From Microbacterium caowuchunii (GTDB lineage Bacteria; Actinomycetota; Actinomycetes; Actinomycetales; Microbacteriaceae), in contig NZ_CP044231.1 in assembly GCF_008727755.1 (NCBI RefSeq), positions 2,356,001 through 2,420,000 of the forward strand: a stretch of 64,000 bases of DNA. The letters are read 5' to 3'. Each line of letters begins with the position of its first letter. Positions within the stretch are counted from its first letter, which is position 1. The position numbers and the translations under genes are program-made. A model generated the notes under the pieces. It saw only the letters and a list, made by a program, of their open reading frames with translations. It was not told the origin of the DNA and searched no databases. Below are positions 50,984 through 61,437 of the stretch, in pieces.

Positions 50984-52596
50984 CGACGACGTCGACCCCC
51001 GCCACGTCCGGCGGGAACAAGGCACGGGTGGGAGTGCAGCGCTTCGGCACGTTCCTGTCCGGCATGATCATGCCCAACATCCCCGCGCTCATCGCGTGGG
51101 GCATCTTCACCGCGTTCTTCATCGACGTGGGGTGGACGCCGAACGCGGACCTCGCGACGATCGTCGGACCGTTCATCCACTACCTGCTGCCGATCCTCAT
51201 CGCCTACACCGGTGGTCACATGGTCTACGGCGTGCGCGGTGGTGTCGTGGGCTCCATCGCGACCTTCGGCGTCATCGCCGGGTCCGACCTGCTCATCGCG
51301 CAGTTCAACGCCGCCCTGCCGGCGGGTGAGGACCCTCTCGGCACGATCAACATGTTCATCGGCGCGATGATCATGGGCCCGCTGGCCGCCTGGACCATGA
51401 AGATGCTGGACAAGCTCTGGGACGGCAAGGTCCGCGCCGGGTTCGAGATGCTCGTCAACATGTTCTCGGCCGGCATCTGGGGCTTCGCGATGGCGATCCT
51501 CGGCTTCTACCCGCTGGCCTGGTTCATCAACGGGCTGATGAGCGTGCTGGGCACCGCGGTGAACTGGCTCGTGGAGACGAACCTGCTGCCGCTGACCAGC
51601 ATCCTGATCGAGCCGGCGAAGGTCTTCTTCCTGAACAACGCCATCAACCACGGCGTGCTCACCCCGCTCGGCATCGAGCAGGCGGCCGAGAACGGCAAGT
51701 CGATCCTGTTCCTGCTCGAGGCGAACCCCGGCCCTGGTGTCGGTCTGCTGCTGGCGTTCACGTTCTTCGGGCTGGGCGCCGCGCGCGCGTCCGCCCCGGG
51801 TGCGGCCATCATCCAGTTCTTCGGTGGCATCCACGAGGTGTACTTCCCGTTCGCGCTCATGAAGCCGGTCCTCATCGTCGCGCTGATCGCGGGCGGCATG
51901 ACCGGTGTCACCACCAACATGCTGCTGGACGCGGGCCTGCGAGCCCCCGCCGCCCCGGGATCGATCATCGCGGTGCTCGCCCAGACCGCGAGCGACAGCT
52001 ACTTCGGGGTCGTCCTGTCGGTCGTGCTGTCGGCAGCGGTCACCTTCGTGATCTCCGCGATCATCCTGCGGGCGTCGCGCAAGCGGGACCTCGCCGCGGG
52101 CCTGTCCGAGTTCGAGGCCGCGATCGCCAAGACCGAGGCGAACAAGGGCCGGTCCTCCGCCGCAATGGACGCCCTGCGCGTCAGCGATGACAAGGACCGC
52201 GAGGGACTCCGCGAGGCCGAGGCCGAGTACGACCGCCTCGAGACCGAGGAGGAGACCGGCGGCCGGCTCGACGGCGGCCGCGTCGCGGTCAAGCCCGTGC
52301 ACAACATCGTGTTCGCCTGCGACGCGGGCATGGGCTCGTCGGCCATGGGCGCGAGCGTGCTGCGCAACAAGATCAAGAAGGCCGGTGTCGAAGGGGTGAC
52401 CGTCACCAACAAGGCGATCGCCGCCCTCGACGGCTCCGCGGATCTCGTCATCACGCAGAACCAGCTCACCGACCGCGCACGCGGTCAGGCGCCCGATGCC
52501 CTGCACGTGTCGGTCGACAACTTCATGAACTCGCCGAAGTACGACGAGGTCGTGGACCTGGTCGTCGATCAGCAGAAGGATGGTCAGCAGGGCTGA
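50980..52596 (+). CDS. mtlA: Mannitol-specific PTS enzyme IICB
   Basis: 538 residues. IIC membrane domain to about residue 365 with FGTFLSGMIMPNIPALIAWG, YTGGHMVYGVRGGVVG, NNAINHGVLTPLGIEQ and GGIHEVYFPF. Then a charged linker of about 60 residues (DDKDREGLREAEAEYDRLETEEE) and a IIB domain with VFACDAGMGSSAMGAS, phosphocysteine Cys447. It imports mannitol and phosphorylates it to mannitol-1-phosphate. The IIA domain is encoded separately two steps downstream, unlike the E. coli IICBA fusion. Confidence 0.95.
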   Translation: MTTTSTPATSGGNKARVGVQRFGTFLSGMIMPNIPALIAWGIFTAFFIDVGWTPNADLATIVGPFIHYLLPILIAYTGGHMVYGVRGGVVGSIATFGVIAGSDLLIAQFNAALPAGEDPLGTINMFIGAMIMGPLAAWTMKMLDKLWDGKVRAGFEMLVNMFSAGIWGFAMAILGFYPLAWFINGLMSVLGTAVNWLVETNLLPLTSILIEPAKVFFLNNAINHGVLTPLGIEQAAENGKSILFLLEANPGPGVGLLLAFTFFGLGAARASAPGAAIIQFFGGIHEVYFPFALMKPVLIVALIAGGMTGVTTNMLLDAGLRAPAAPGSIIAVLAQTASDSYFGVVLSVVLSAAVTFVISAIILRASRKRDLAAGLSEFEAAIAKTEANKGRSSAAMDALRVSDDKDREGLREAEAEYDRLETEEETGGRLDGGRVAVKPVHNIVFACDAGMGSSAMGASVLRNKIKKAGVEGVTVTNKAIAALDGSADLVITQNQLTDRARGQAPDALHVSVDNFMNSPKYDEVVDLVVDQQKDGQQG

Positions 52597-52603
52597 CCAT
52601 CCG

Positions 52604-52644
52604 CGGATGCGGGCAGCGTCGACTCGTCGCGCTGCCCGCATCCG
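52604..52644 (+). terminator. Strong hairpin between mtlA and mtlF (attenuator or mRNA-stabilising element)
   Basis: CGGATGCGGGCAGCG pairs perfectly with CGCTGCCCGCATCCG, 15 bp, around an 11-nt loop. It begins 7 nt after the mtlA stop. No T-run follows, so read-through is likely and the element may set the ratio of IICB to IIA/MtlD. Confidence 0.65.
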
Positions 52645-52708
52645 TCATCCGGCCCCGTCCCCGGGACGACCCGCGGACGAAAGCTCCCCCCAAGCGAAAG
52701 GGAACACC

Positions 52709-53140
52709 ATGGCAGTTCTGAGCATCGGACAGGTGCGCATCCACCCGGGCAGCGTCAGCCGCGAGGAGGCGACCCGGGAGGCCGCCGACATCCTGCAGTC
52801 CGCAGGTGCCGTCACCGACGCCTACTTCGACGCGATGCTGCAGCGCGAGGAGACCGTGTCGACGTACATGGGCAACGAACTCGCCATCCCGCACGGCACC
52901 AACGAGACCAAGGACGCCATCCTCGACTCCGCCCTCTCCGTGGTCCGCTACGACGGCGGCATCGACTGGGACGGCAACCCCGTCACGTTCGTGGTGGGCA
53001 TCGCCGGGAAGGGCGACGAGCACCTCGAGATCCTGTCGCAGATCGCCCTGCTGTTCTCGGACGAGGACGAGGTGGCCAAACTCAAGGCCGCGGACTCCCC
53101 CGAGGCTCTCTACGCTCTGCTCGACACGGTGAACCAGTGA
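52709..53140 (+). CDS. mtlF: Mannitol-specific PTS enzyme IIA
   Basis: 143 residues of the fructose/mannitol IIA family. ELAIPHGTNETKD carries the phospho-histidine His62; VVGIAGKGDEHLEILSQIALLF is a second hallmark. It takes phosphate from HPr and gives it to the IIB domain of MtlA. AAAGGG lies upstream of the ATG. Its stop overlaps the mtlD start (GTGA). Confidence 0.94.
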   Translation: MAVLSIGQVRIHPGSVSREEATREAADILQSAGAVTDAYFDAMLQREETVSTYMGNELAIPHGTNETKDAILDSALSVVRYDGGIDWDGNPVTFVVGIAGKGDEHLEILSQIALLFSDEDEVAKLKAADSPEALYALLDTVNQ

Positions 53141-54288
53141 AAGCCGTCCAGATCGGCGCGGGCAACATCGGCCGCGGATTCGTCGGGCTGCTCCTGCACC
53201 AGGGCGGGTACGAGCTGGTGTTCTCGGACGTGTCCGGGGCGCTCGTGGACGCGATCAACTCCGTCGAGTCGTACACGGTGCACGAGGTCGGGGACGGCGG
53301 CGTGGACGTGGAGGTCACCGGCTTCCGCGCGCTGAACAGCGCCGAGGACCCGCAGTCGGTCATCGACGAGATCGCGACGGCGGATGTCGTGACCACCGCC
53401 GTGGGAGCCGGCATCCTGAAGTTCGTGGCACCGCTGGTGAACGCCGGGCTCACCGCGCGCGACCCGGCCCTCCCTCCCCTGCAGGTGATGGCGTGCGAGA
53501 ACGCCATCCGGGCCACCGGCCAGCTGCGCGCGCACATGCGCGAGCAGGCCGGGGACGCCTGGGACTCGATCGCCGAGCGCGCTGTGTTCGCCGACACCGC
53601 CGTCGACCGCATCGTCCCCGGTCAGCCCGCCGACGCGGGTGTGGACGTCGTCGTCGAGCCGTTCTACGAATGGGCGATCGAGCAGGGCCCGTTCGGAGAG
53701 TCGCTCCCGAACGTCCCCGGCGCGCACTTCGTCGACGACCTCGCCCCCTTCATCGAGCGGAAGCTCTTCACGGTGAACACCGGCCACGCCGCCACGGCGT
53801 ATTACGGTGCCCGCGCGGGCGTCGAGCGGATCTCCGATGCCCTCGCGGTGCCGGAGATCGCCGCGGCGGTCTCGGCGACGCTGGCCGAGACATCCGCCGT
53901 GCTCATGGCCAAGCACGGCTTCGCCCCGGACGAGCTGTCCCGCTACCGGGAGACGATCCTGGGCCGGTTCCGCAACCCGGGCCTGCCGGACACCGTCTGG
54001 CGGGTCGGCCGCCAGCCGCTGCGGAAGCTCTCCCGCCACGAGCGGTTCATCGGGCCGGCGGCGGAAGCGGCCGAGCAGGGCCTGTCGGTCGATGCGCTGG
54101 TCGCCACCATCCGCGCCGCACTGGCCTTCTCCTCCCCGGAGGACCCGGAGGCCGTCGAACTGCAGCGGCTGCTGCGGGAGACCGACGCGCCCGCGCTGAC
54201 CGCCGAGATCACCGGCCTCGAGCCGGAGCATCCGCTGTTCGAACGCGTACGCGAGGCGATCTCGGCACGCCAGGCCGAACTCACCTGA
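53137..54288 (+). CDS. mtlD: Mannitol-1-phosphate 5-dehydrogenase
   Basis: 383 residues. Oxidises mannitol-1-phosphate to fructose-6-phosphate with NAD. The N-terminus KAVQIGAGNIGRGFVGLLL binds NAD and nucleotide/phosphate, VVTTAVGAGIL and MACENAIRAT follow, and KLFTVNTGHAATAYYG holds catalytic residues in the C-terminal domain. Last gene of the mannitol operon, followed by a strong terminator. Confidence 0.96.
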   Translation: MKAVQIGAGNIGRGFVGLLLHQGGYELVFSDVSGALVDAINSVESYTVHEVGDGGVDVEVTGFRALNSAEDPQSVIDEIATADVVTTAVGAGILKFVAPLVNAGLTARDPALPPLQVMACENAIRATGQLRAHMREQAGDAWDSIAERAVFADTAVDRIVPGQPADAGVDVVVEPFYEWAIEQGPFGESLPNVPGAHFVDDLAPFIERKLFTVNTGHAATAYYGARAGVERISDALAVPEIAAAVSATLAETSAVLMAKHGFAPDELSRYRETILGRFRNPGLPDTVWRVGRQPLRKLSRHERFIGPAAEAAEQGLSVDALVATIRAALAFSSPEDPEAVELQRLLRETDAPALTAEITGLEPEHPLFERVREAISARQAELT

Positions 54289-54342
54289 CGCGTCCCCTCC
54301 CCCGACCGGCACCGACGCGACGGGTCGGCGGGGGAATCCACG

Positions 54343-54379
54343 CACGAGGGGCCGGACCGATCCGGTCCGGCCCCTCGTG
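54343..54379. terminator. 17-bp-arm bidirectional terminator between mtlD and the nucleoside operon
   Basis: CACGAGGGGCCGGACCG pairs perfectly with CGGTCCGGCCCCTCGTG around a 3-nt ATC loop, in the gap between converging stop codons. The strongest hairpin in the window. Confidence 0.85.
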
Positions 54380-54387
54380 GCGATGGG

Positions 54388-55503
54388 TCAGCGCTCGAAG
54401 CCCTCGGCGATCAGCTCGATGAGCTCCTCGCGCTCCTCCACCGGAAGGAACGCCGCCGCTGCGGCATTGAGCTGGAACGCCTCGATGTCGCTCAGACCGT
54501 AGTCGAACGTCTCGACGAGCAACGCCAGTTCCCGGGTCAGGGAGGTGCGGCTCATGGTCCGGTTGTCCACGTTCACCGTCACCGAGAAGCCCAGCTGGTG
54601 GAGCAGGTCGATCGGGTGGTCCCCGAGTTCCTCGCCCCATGCGGCGATGGCCCCGGTCTGGAGGTTGGACGACGGCGAGAGCTCCAGCGGGATCTCACGG
54701 TCGCGCACCCAACGGGCGAGGTCGCCGAAGACGACCTCCACGACGTCACCGGAGCGCGAGACGATCTCCAGGTCCTCCGCGATCCGCACGCCGTGCCCGA
54801 GACGCAGCGCACGGCCGTCGATGAGCGCCGAACGGATGCTGTCGAGTCCGGCGGCCTCGCCGGCGTGCACGGTCACGGGGAAGAACTCGCCCGCCAGGTA
54901 GTCGAACGCGGCGCGGTGCATCGAGGGCGGGAAGCCGTCCTCCGCACCGGCGATGTCGAAACCGACGACGCCCCGGTCGCGGAACGAGACGGCGAGCTTC
55001 GCGATCTCGAGGGCACGGTCGGCGTGCCGCATCGCGGTGACCAGCTGACCCACCCGGATGTCGCGTCCCGCGTCCGCAGCCGCATCCTCACCCTCCTCGA
55101 GGCCCTCCTGCACCGCCTCGACGACCTCTTCGAGCGAGAGTCCCCCGCCGAGGTGCTGCTCGGGCGCCCAGCGCACCTCGCCGTAGATCACGCCGTCCTC
55201 GGCGAGATCCTCGACGAACTCGCGCGCGACCCGGGTCAGGCCCTCGCGGGTCTGCATGACCGCGGTGGTGAGGTCGAAGGTCTTCAGGTACTCGGTGAGC
55301 GAACCGGAGTTGCTCTTGTCCGCGAACCAGTCCGCGAGGTCGTCGGCGTCACGCTCGGGCACCTCGACACCGGCATCCTCGGCGAGTTCGATGATCGTCT
55401 GCGGCCGCAGCGCGCCGTCGAGGTGGTCGTGCAGCGACACCTTGGGAAGGCTGCGCAGGGACACGCCTTCCAACAGTGCGTCTCCGTGCTGATCGATGGG
55501 CAT
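54388..55503 (-). CDS. add: Adenosine deaminase
   Basis: 371 residues. Deaminates adenosine/deoxyadenosine to inosine/deoxyinosine. KVSLHDHLDGALRP has the zinc-binding His25 and His27; TVHAGEAAGLDSI, LRLGHGVRI and SVTVNVDNRTMSRTSL follow with further metal and catalytic residues. It is the last gene of the minus-strand nucleoside operon. GAGGAG lies 7 nt before the ATG. A frame continues upstream through deoA but has no start signal. Confidence 0.95.
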   Translation of the reverse strand: MPIDQHGDALLEGVSLRSLPKVSLHDHLDGALRPQTIIELAEDAGVEVPERDADDLADWFADKSNSGSLTEYLKTFDLTTAVMQTREGLTRVAREFVEDLAEDGVIYGEVRWAPEQHLGGGLSLEEVVEAVQEGLEEGEDAAADAGRDIRVGQLVTAMRHADRALEIAKLAVSFRDRGVVGFDIAGAEDGFPPSMHRAAFDYLAGEFFPVTVHAGEAAGLDSIRSALIDGRALRLGHGVRIAEDLEIVSRSGDVVEVVFGDLARWVRDREIPLELSPSSNLQTGAIAAWGEELGDHPIDLLHQLGFSVTVNVDNRTMSRTSLTRELALLVETFDYGLSDIEAFQLNAAAAAFLPVEEREELIELIAEGFER

Positions 55504-55535
55504 GCGGGCTCCTCGGAAGTGATGGGCGGGAATGG

Positions 55536-56828
55536 TCAGGCGGTGATGCGTTCGAGCACGCGGGCGGATGCGGCGGGCGCCGCGTCTCCGATCTCCCACG
55601 AGCCCTCGAGCGCGTCGAGGGCTCGCGCGAACCGCGCGTCGTCCTGCGCCGACAGGGTGAACAGCGGGGCACCGGCGGCGACGCGGTCGCCCGGTTTGGC
55701 ATGCAGGTCGATGCCCGCGGCGTGCACCACGGGGTCCTGCGGTCGGGCGCGTCCGGCGCCCAGCCGCCAGGCGGCGACGCCGAACGGCAGCGCGTCCAGG
55801 CGGGTGACGTATCCGTCCCTCGGCGCGGTGACCGTATGGGTCTCCCGCGCCTTCGGCAGCGGAGCGTCCGGGTCGCCGTCCTGCGCGATGATCATCCGTC
55901 GCCACACGTCCATCGCGCGGCCGTCCGCCAGCGCCGCTTCGACGTCGGCGTCCGGCTGTCCGGCCAGGGTGAGCATCTCGCGGGCCAGCGCCACGGTGAG
56001 CTCCACCACGTCGGCCGGACCGCCGCCGGCGAGCACCTCGACCGACTCGCGGACCTCGTTGGCGTTGCCGATCGCGAGGCCGAGGGGCGAGTTCATGTCG
56101 GTGAGCAGGGCCGTGGTGGCGACACCGGAGTCGGTGCCGAGCGCCACCATCGTGCGCGCGAGCTCCCGCGCGCGATCGACGTCCCGCATGAACGCTCCGG
56201 AGCCGAACTTCACATCCAGGACGAGCGCGGCCGTGCCCTCGGCGATCTTCTTCGACATGATGCTGGAGGCGATCAGCGGGATGGCCTCGACGGTCCCGGT
56301 GACGTCGCGCAGCGCGTAGAGGCGCTTGTCGGCGGGCGCGAGTCCGGATCCGGCGGCGCAGATGACCGCACCGATCGAGTCGAGCTGCGCGAACATCTCG
56401 TCGTTCGTGAGGGCTGCGCGCCAGCCCGGGATCGATTCCAGCTTGTCGAGCGTGCCGCCGGTGTGTCCGAGGCCGCGTCCGGACAGCTGCGGCACCGCGA
56501 CGCCGAACGCGGCGACCAGCGGCGCGAGCGGAAGGGTGATCTTGTCGCCCACTCCTCCGGTGGAGTGCTTGTCCACGGTCGTCTTCGGCAGGGTGGCGAA
56601 GCTCATCCGCTCCCCCGAGGCGATCATCGCCTCGGTCATGACCCGGATCTCGTCCCGTTCCATGCCGTTGAGCAGCACCGCCATGGCGAACGCAGCCATC
56701 TGCGCGTCCGTCACGTACTCGCGGGTGTACGCATCGATCATCCAGCGCAGCGCCGCCTCGTCGACCGGGTGGCCGTCGCGCTTCGCGCGGATGACGTCGA
56801 CCGCGTCGTACGGCTCGACGGCGCTCAT
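55536..56828 (-). CDS. deoA: Thymidine phosphorylase
   Basis: 430 residues. Splits thymidine or deoxyuridine to base plus deoxyribose-1-phosphate. Visible are DKHSTGGVGDKITLPLAP (phosphate binding), LSGRGLGHTGGTLDKLESI, and LVLDVKFGSGAFMRD, with the C-terminal domain ending in RVLERITA. The ATG overlaps the cytidine deaminase stop (ATGA). Deoxyuridine from that enzyme is a direct substrate. Confidence 0.96.
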   Translation of the reverse strand: MSAVEPYDAVDVIRAKRDGHPVDEAALRWMIDAYTREYVTDAQMAAFAMAVLLNGMERDEIRVMTEAMIASGERMSFATLPKTTVDKHSTGGVGDKITLPLAPLVAAFGVAVPQLSGRGLGHTGGTLDKLESIPGWRAALTNDEMFAQLDSIGAVICAAGSGLAPADKRLYALRDVTGTVEAIPLIASSIMSKKIAEGTAALVLDVKFGSGAFMRDVDRARELARTMVALGTDSGVATTALLTDMNSPLGLAIGNANEVRESVEVLAGGGPADVVELTVALAREMLTLAGQPDADVEAALADGRAMDVWRRMIIAQDGDPDAPLPKARETHTVTAPRDGYVTRLDALPFGVAAWRLGAGRARPQDPVVHAAGIDLHAKPGDRVAAGAPLFTLSAQDDARFARALDALEGSWEIGDAAPAASARVLERITA

Positions 56829-57226
56829 GCGCGGAATCCTTCCAGGTTGCGCGGGCCGAACGCGTCCGGCAGCACCTCGTCGATCGTGCGGATGCCGGAC
56901 ACGGTCTCCAGCAGCATCCCCGGGATGGCGAACTCGAACAGCAACTGCCGGCATCGCCCGCAGGGCATGATCGTCTCCCCCTCGCCGTTGACGCACACGA
57001 ACGCGACCAGCTGTCCGCCACCGGTCATGTTCAGCTCGGACACGAGTCCGCATTCGGCGCACAGGCCCACGCCGTAGGACGCGTTCTCGACGTTGCAGCC
57101 GGAGACGACCCGCCCGTCGGAGACGAGTGCGGCCGCCCCCACCTTGTAGCGCGAGTACGGCGCGTACGCGCGCTGCATCGCCTCGTTCGCCACGCTGCGC
57201 AGGTGGTCCCAGTCGATGTCTGTCAC
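56825..57226 (-). CDS. cdd: Cytidine deaminase
   Basis: 133 residues, the short homotetrameric type. SGCNVENASYG, LCAECG and MPCGRCRQ provide the zinc ligands and the catalytic Glu. Converts cytidine/deoxycytidine to uridine/deoxyuridine for the phosphorylase. The GTG start follows a hairpin in the 57-bp gap after the importer genes. Confidence 0.97.
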   Translation of the reverse strand: MTDIDWDHLRSVANEAMQRAYAPYSRYKVGAAALVSDGRVVSGCNVENASYGVGLCAECGLVSELNMTGGGQLVAFVCVNGEGETIMPCGRCRQLLFEFAIPGMLLETVSGIRTIDEVLPDAFGPRNLEGFRA

Positions 57227-57250
57227 GATCGCCTTCCGGTCGTCGAGAGC

Positions 57251-57277
57251 GCGGGACCGGAGGCAGATCGGTCCCGC
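57251..57277 (-). terminator. Hairpin between importer and catabolic genes (attenuator candidate)
   Basis: GCGGGACCG and CGGTCCCGC form 9 perfect pairs around a 9-nt loop, between the permease stop and the cdd start. Without a T-run it is likely leaky, reducing or separating expression of cdd-deoA-add. Confidence 0.55.
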
Positions 57278-57283
57278 GGGGCG

Positions 57284-58579
57284 TCAGCCCTTGATGTACG
57301 GCTTGCCGGATGCCGCCGGCCCACGGACCTTGCCGACGAGTCCCGCCACGGCGAAGATCGTGATGACGTACGGCAGCATCAGCATGAACTCGCTCGGCAC
57401 CGGCGAACCGATCACCCCGAGGGTGTTCTGCAGGTTGGAGGCGAAGCCGAACAGCAGCGCGGCCAGCGTCGCCTTGATCGGATCCCACTGCCCGAAGATG
57501 ACGGCAGCCAGCGCGATGAAGCCCGCGCCCGCGGTCATCTCCTTGTTGAACGCGCCGACGGAGCCGAGGGTGAAGAACGCCCCGCCCATACCGGCGATGG
57601 CGCCTCCCAGTGAGACGTTCCAGAAGCGGGTGCGGGCGATGTTGATGCCCACGGTGTCCGCCGCCTGCGGGTGCTCGCCGACGGCACGGAGACGCAGTCC
57701 CCACTTCGTGTGGAACAGTCCCACGTACACGGCGATGATCAGCACGTACATGAGGTAGACGATGATCGTCTGCCGGAAGAGCATCGGCCCGATCAGCGGG
57801 ATCTCGCTCAGCAGCGGGATGGCGATCCGCTCGAAGCGCGGCGGCGTGTTCAGCAGCGCCGCATTCGGGGCCAGCAGCTGGGAGAACAGGAAGCTGGTGA
57901 GACCGGTGACGAGCACGTTCAGCACGACACCGACGATGACCTGGTCCACGAAGTACTTGATCGCGAAGGCGGCCAGCACGAACGAGACCAGGACGCCGGC
58001 GACGCCGGCCGCGGCCAGTCCGAGCAGCGGCTGACCCGTGGCGGAGGCGACGACCGCGGAGGTGAATGCGCCGGCGAGCAGCTGTCCTTCGATGGCGATG
58101 TTGACGACGCCGACGCGCTCGCTGATCACGCCGCACAGCGCACCGTAGATGAGCGGCACGGACAGACTCAGCGCTCCGGCGAGGAGCCCGGTGAGCGGGA
58201 TGACGTTGGTGCGCGCACCGGAGCCCGCCCAGGTGAGGAACCCGACGAGGAAGACGACCGCGAACAACACCATGAGCCACATCGGCACGCGCGTGCGGCG
58301 GCGCACGCGCAGCACGGCGTAGGCCGTGATCGCGGCCATCGCGATGGTGCACACGATGCCGGTGACCGTCGCGTCGAGGGTGATCTCGGGGATCTGGATC
58401 GCGGCGCCCTCGGAGGTGATCCGGAACACGGTCTCGACGCCGTGCCCGACGAGCAGGAAGAGGACGGCGCCGATGACGGTGAGCGCGGCGAAGGCGATGG
58501 GTGCCTTCCAGCTCACCACCACGGTGCGGGCGAGGGGGGCATCAGGAACGACCTGCTCGGAGACGGTGGTGGCGCTCAC
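57284..58579 (-). CDS. Nucleoside ABC importer permease 2 (NupC/YufQ-like, BPD_transp_2 family)
   Basis: 431 residues with about ten hydrophobic segments. GLLAGALSLSVPLIYGALCGVISERVGVVNIAIEGQLLAGAF is the hallmark of this permease family. It pairs with the next-upstream permease to form the channel. Its GTG start overlaps the other permease's stop (GTGA). The neighbouring cdd, deoA and add make nucleosides the most likely cargo. Confidence 0.92.
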   Translation of the reverse strand: MSATTVSEQVVPDAPLARTVVVSWKAPIAFAALTVIGAVLFLLVGHGVETVFRITSEGAAIQIPEITLDATVTGIVCTIAMAAITAYAVLRVRRRTRVPMWLMVLFAVVFLVGFLTWAGSGARTNVIPLTGLLAGALSLSVPLIYGALCGVISERVGVVNIAIEGQLLAGAFTSAVVASATGQPLLGLAAAGVAGVLVSFVLAAFAIKYFVDQVIVGVVLNVLVTGLTSFLFSQLLAPNAALLNTPPRFERIAIPLLSEIPLIGPMLFRQTIIVYLMYVLIIAVYVGLFHTKWGLRLRAVGEHPQAADTVGINIARTRFWNVSLGGAIAGMGGAFFTLGSVGAFNKEMTAGAGFIALAAVIFGQWDPIKATLAALLFGFASNLQNTLGVIGSPVPSEFMLMLPYVITIFAVAGLVGKVRGPAASGKPYIKG

Positions 58580-59903
58580 TTGACCGTCACCTCCTCTCCG
58601 GTGCGGAGTTCATTCGTGACGATCGGGCGGGGACGGCGCGGGCCCTGGCCGGGCGCCGGCAGCCGGAAGATGGCGCGGACCAGCGGCGGCGCGGCGATGA
58701 ACAGGACGATGAGCGACTGCACCACGAGCACGATGTCGATCGGCACACCCTCCGCCGCCTGCATCGCGAAGCCGCCGGCTTTGAACGCGCCGAACAGGAT
58801 GCCGGCCACGAGCACGCCGATCGGCGTCGACCGGCCGAGGAGAGCGACCGTGATGGCATCGAAGCCGATCCCGGCGTCGATCCCGCTGGAGAAGCCGGTC
58901 GTGACGGTGCCGAGCACCTGGCTGACGCCCGCGAGGCCGACGAGGGCACCGGAGATCAGCATCGCGTACACGTACATCCGGGGGACCTTGATGCCGGCCA
59001 CGCGCGCGGCGTTCGGGTTCTCCCCCACCGCGCGGAACTGGAATCCCAGGGCGGAGCGGTTCAGGATCCACCACACCACGGCGACGGCGATCAGGGCCAG
59101 CACGAAGCCGAAGTGCAGGTTGTACCCGGCTCCGAGCAGGTCGGGGAAGATCGCCGTCTCCTTCATGGCCGGCGTCTTCGGGTTGTTCGATCCGGGCGCC
59201 TGCAGCAGGCCCGGAGTACGCAGCATCCAGGTCACCAGGTACAGCGCCACGTAGTTCAGCATGATCGTGACGATGACCTCGTGGGCACCGGTCCGGGCCT
59301 TCAGTAGTCCGGCGATGCCGGCCCAGGCCGAGCCGGCGACGAGGCCGGCGAGGAGTGCGACGGCCATGTGCACGCCCCAGGGGAGGTCCACCGCGAACGC
59401 CACCCAGCCGGCCGCGGCCGAGGCCACCAGCATCTGACCGCGGCCACCGATGTTGAACATGCCCACCCGGAAGGCGAGGGCGACGCCGAGACCGGCGGCG
59501 ATGAGCGGGGTCGCGAAGGTCAGGGTCTCGGTGAGCGGACGGATCCCGGTGAGGAAGTCCGGCCGGTTGAAGTTGTAGATGGATCCCTGGAAGAACGCGA
59601 TGTACGCGCCGGAAACGGAATCCCAGATGGCGGCCAGCATGTCGCCGGGCCGGGCGAAGAAGTACCCGGAGGTCTCCTGGACGCGGGAATCCGTCGCCGC
59701 GATCATCACGGCGCCGACGACGAGGGCGAGCACGACCGCCAGCACGGAGATGATGGCGTTGCCGGTGACGATCTCGTGCAGGGCACGGTGCCAGCGGCTC
59801 GGCTCGGGCGTCTCCGGCTCCTTCCGGAGCGGCGGCTGCGGCGGCGGTGCGTTCTGCGGCGATTCGAGGGCGACGTCCGGGTCGCCGATCTGCGGCTGGT
59901 CGC

Positions 59904-59907
<4 letters not shown>
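58576..59907 (-). CDS. Nucleoside ABC importer permease 1 (NupB/YufP-like)
   Basis: 443 residues. The N-terminus is Pro-rich and cytoplasmic, followed by about ten hydrophobic segments with ALAFRVGMFNIGGRGQMLVAS and GAHEVIVTIMLNYVALYLV, diagnostic for the BPD_transp_2 family. FRAVGENPNAARVAGIKV is a coupling-loop-like segment. The ATG overlaps the ATPase stop (ATGA). Confidence 0.92.
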
Positions 59908-61424
<1,517 letters not shown>

Positions 61425-61431
61425 GCCCTCG

Positions 61432-61437
61432 ATCCTA
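61432..61437 (-). promoter_or_regulatory. Possible internal -10 box overlapping a stop codon
   Basis: TAGGAT begins with the TAG stop of the deaminase gene and lies 7 nt before the ATPase ATG. GAGGG is only 1 nt from the ATG, too close to work as a ribosome site. Confidence 0.4.

Noticed and set aside
50479..52641. 720-residue open frame on the minus strand
   Set aside because: Antisense to ptsI and mtlA, which have full catalytic motifs; an artefact of high GC.
55536..58352. Single 938-residue frame covering deoA and more
   Set aside because: The upstream part is out of frame with the cytidine deaminase and permease, which are clearly real. deoA starts at 56828.
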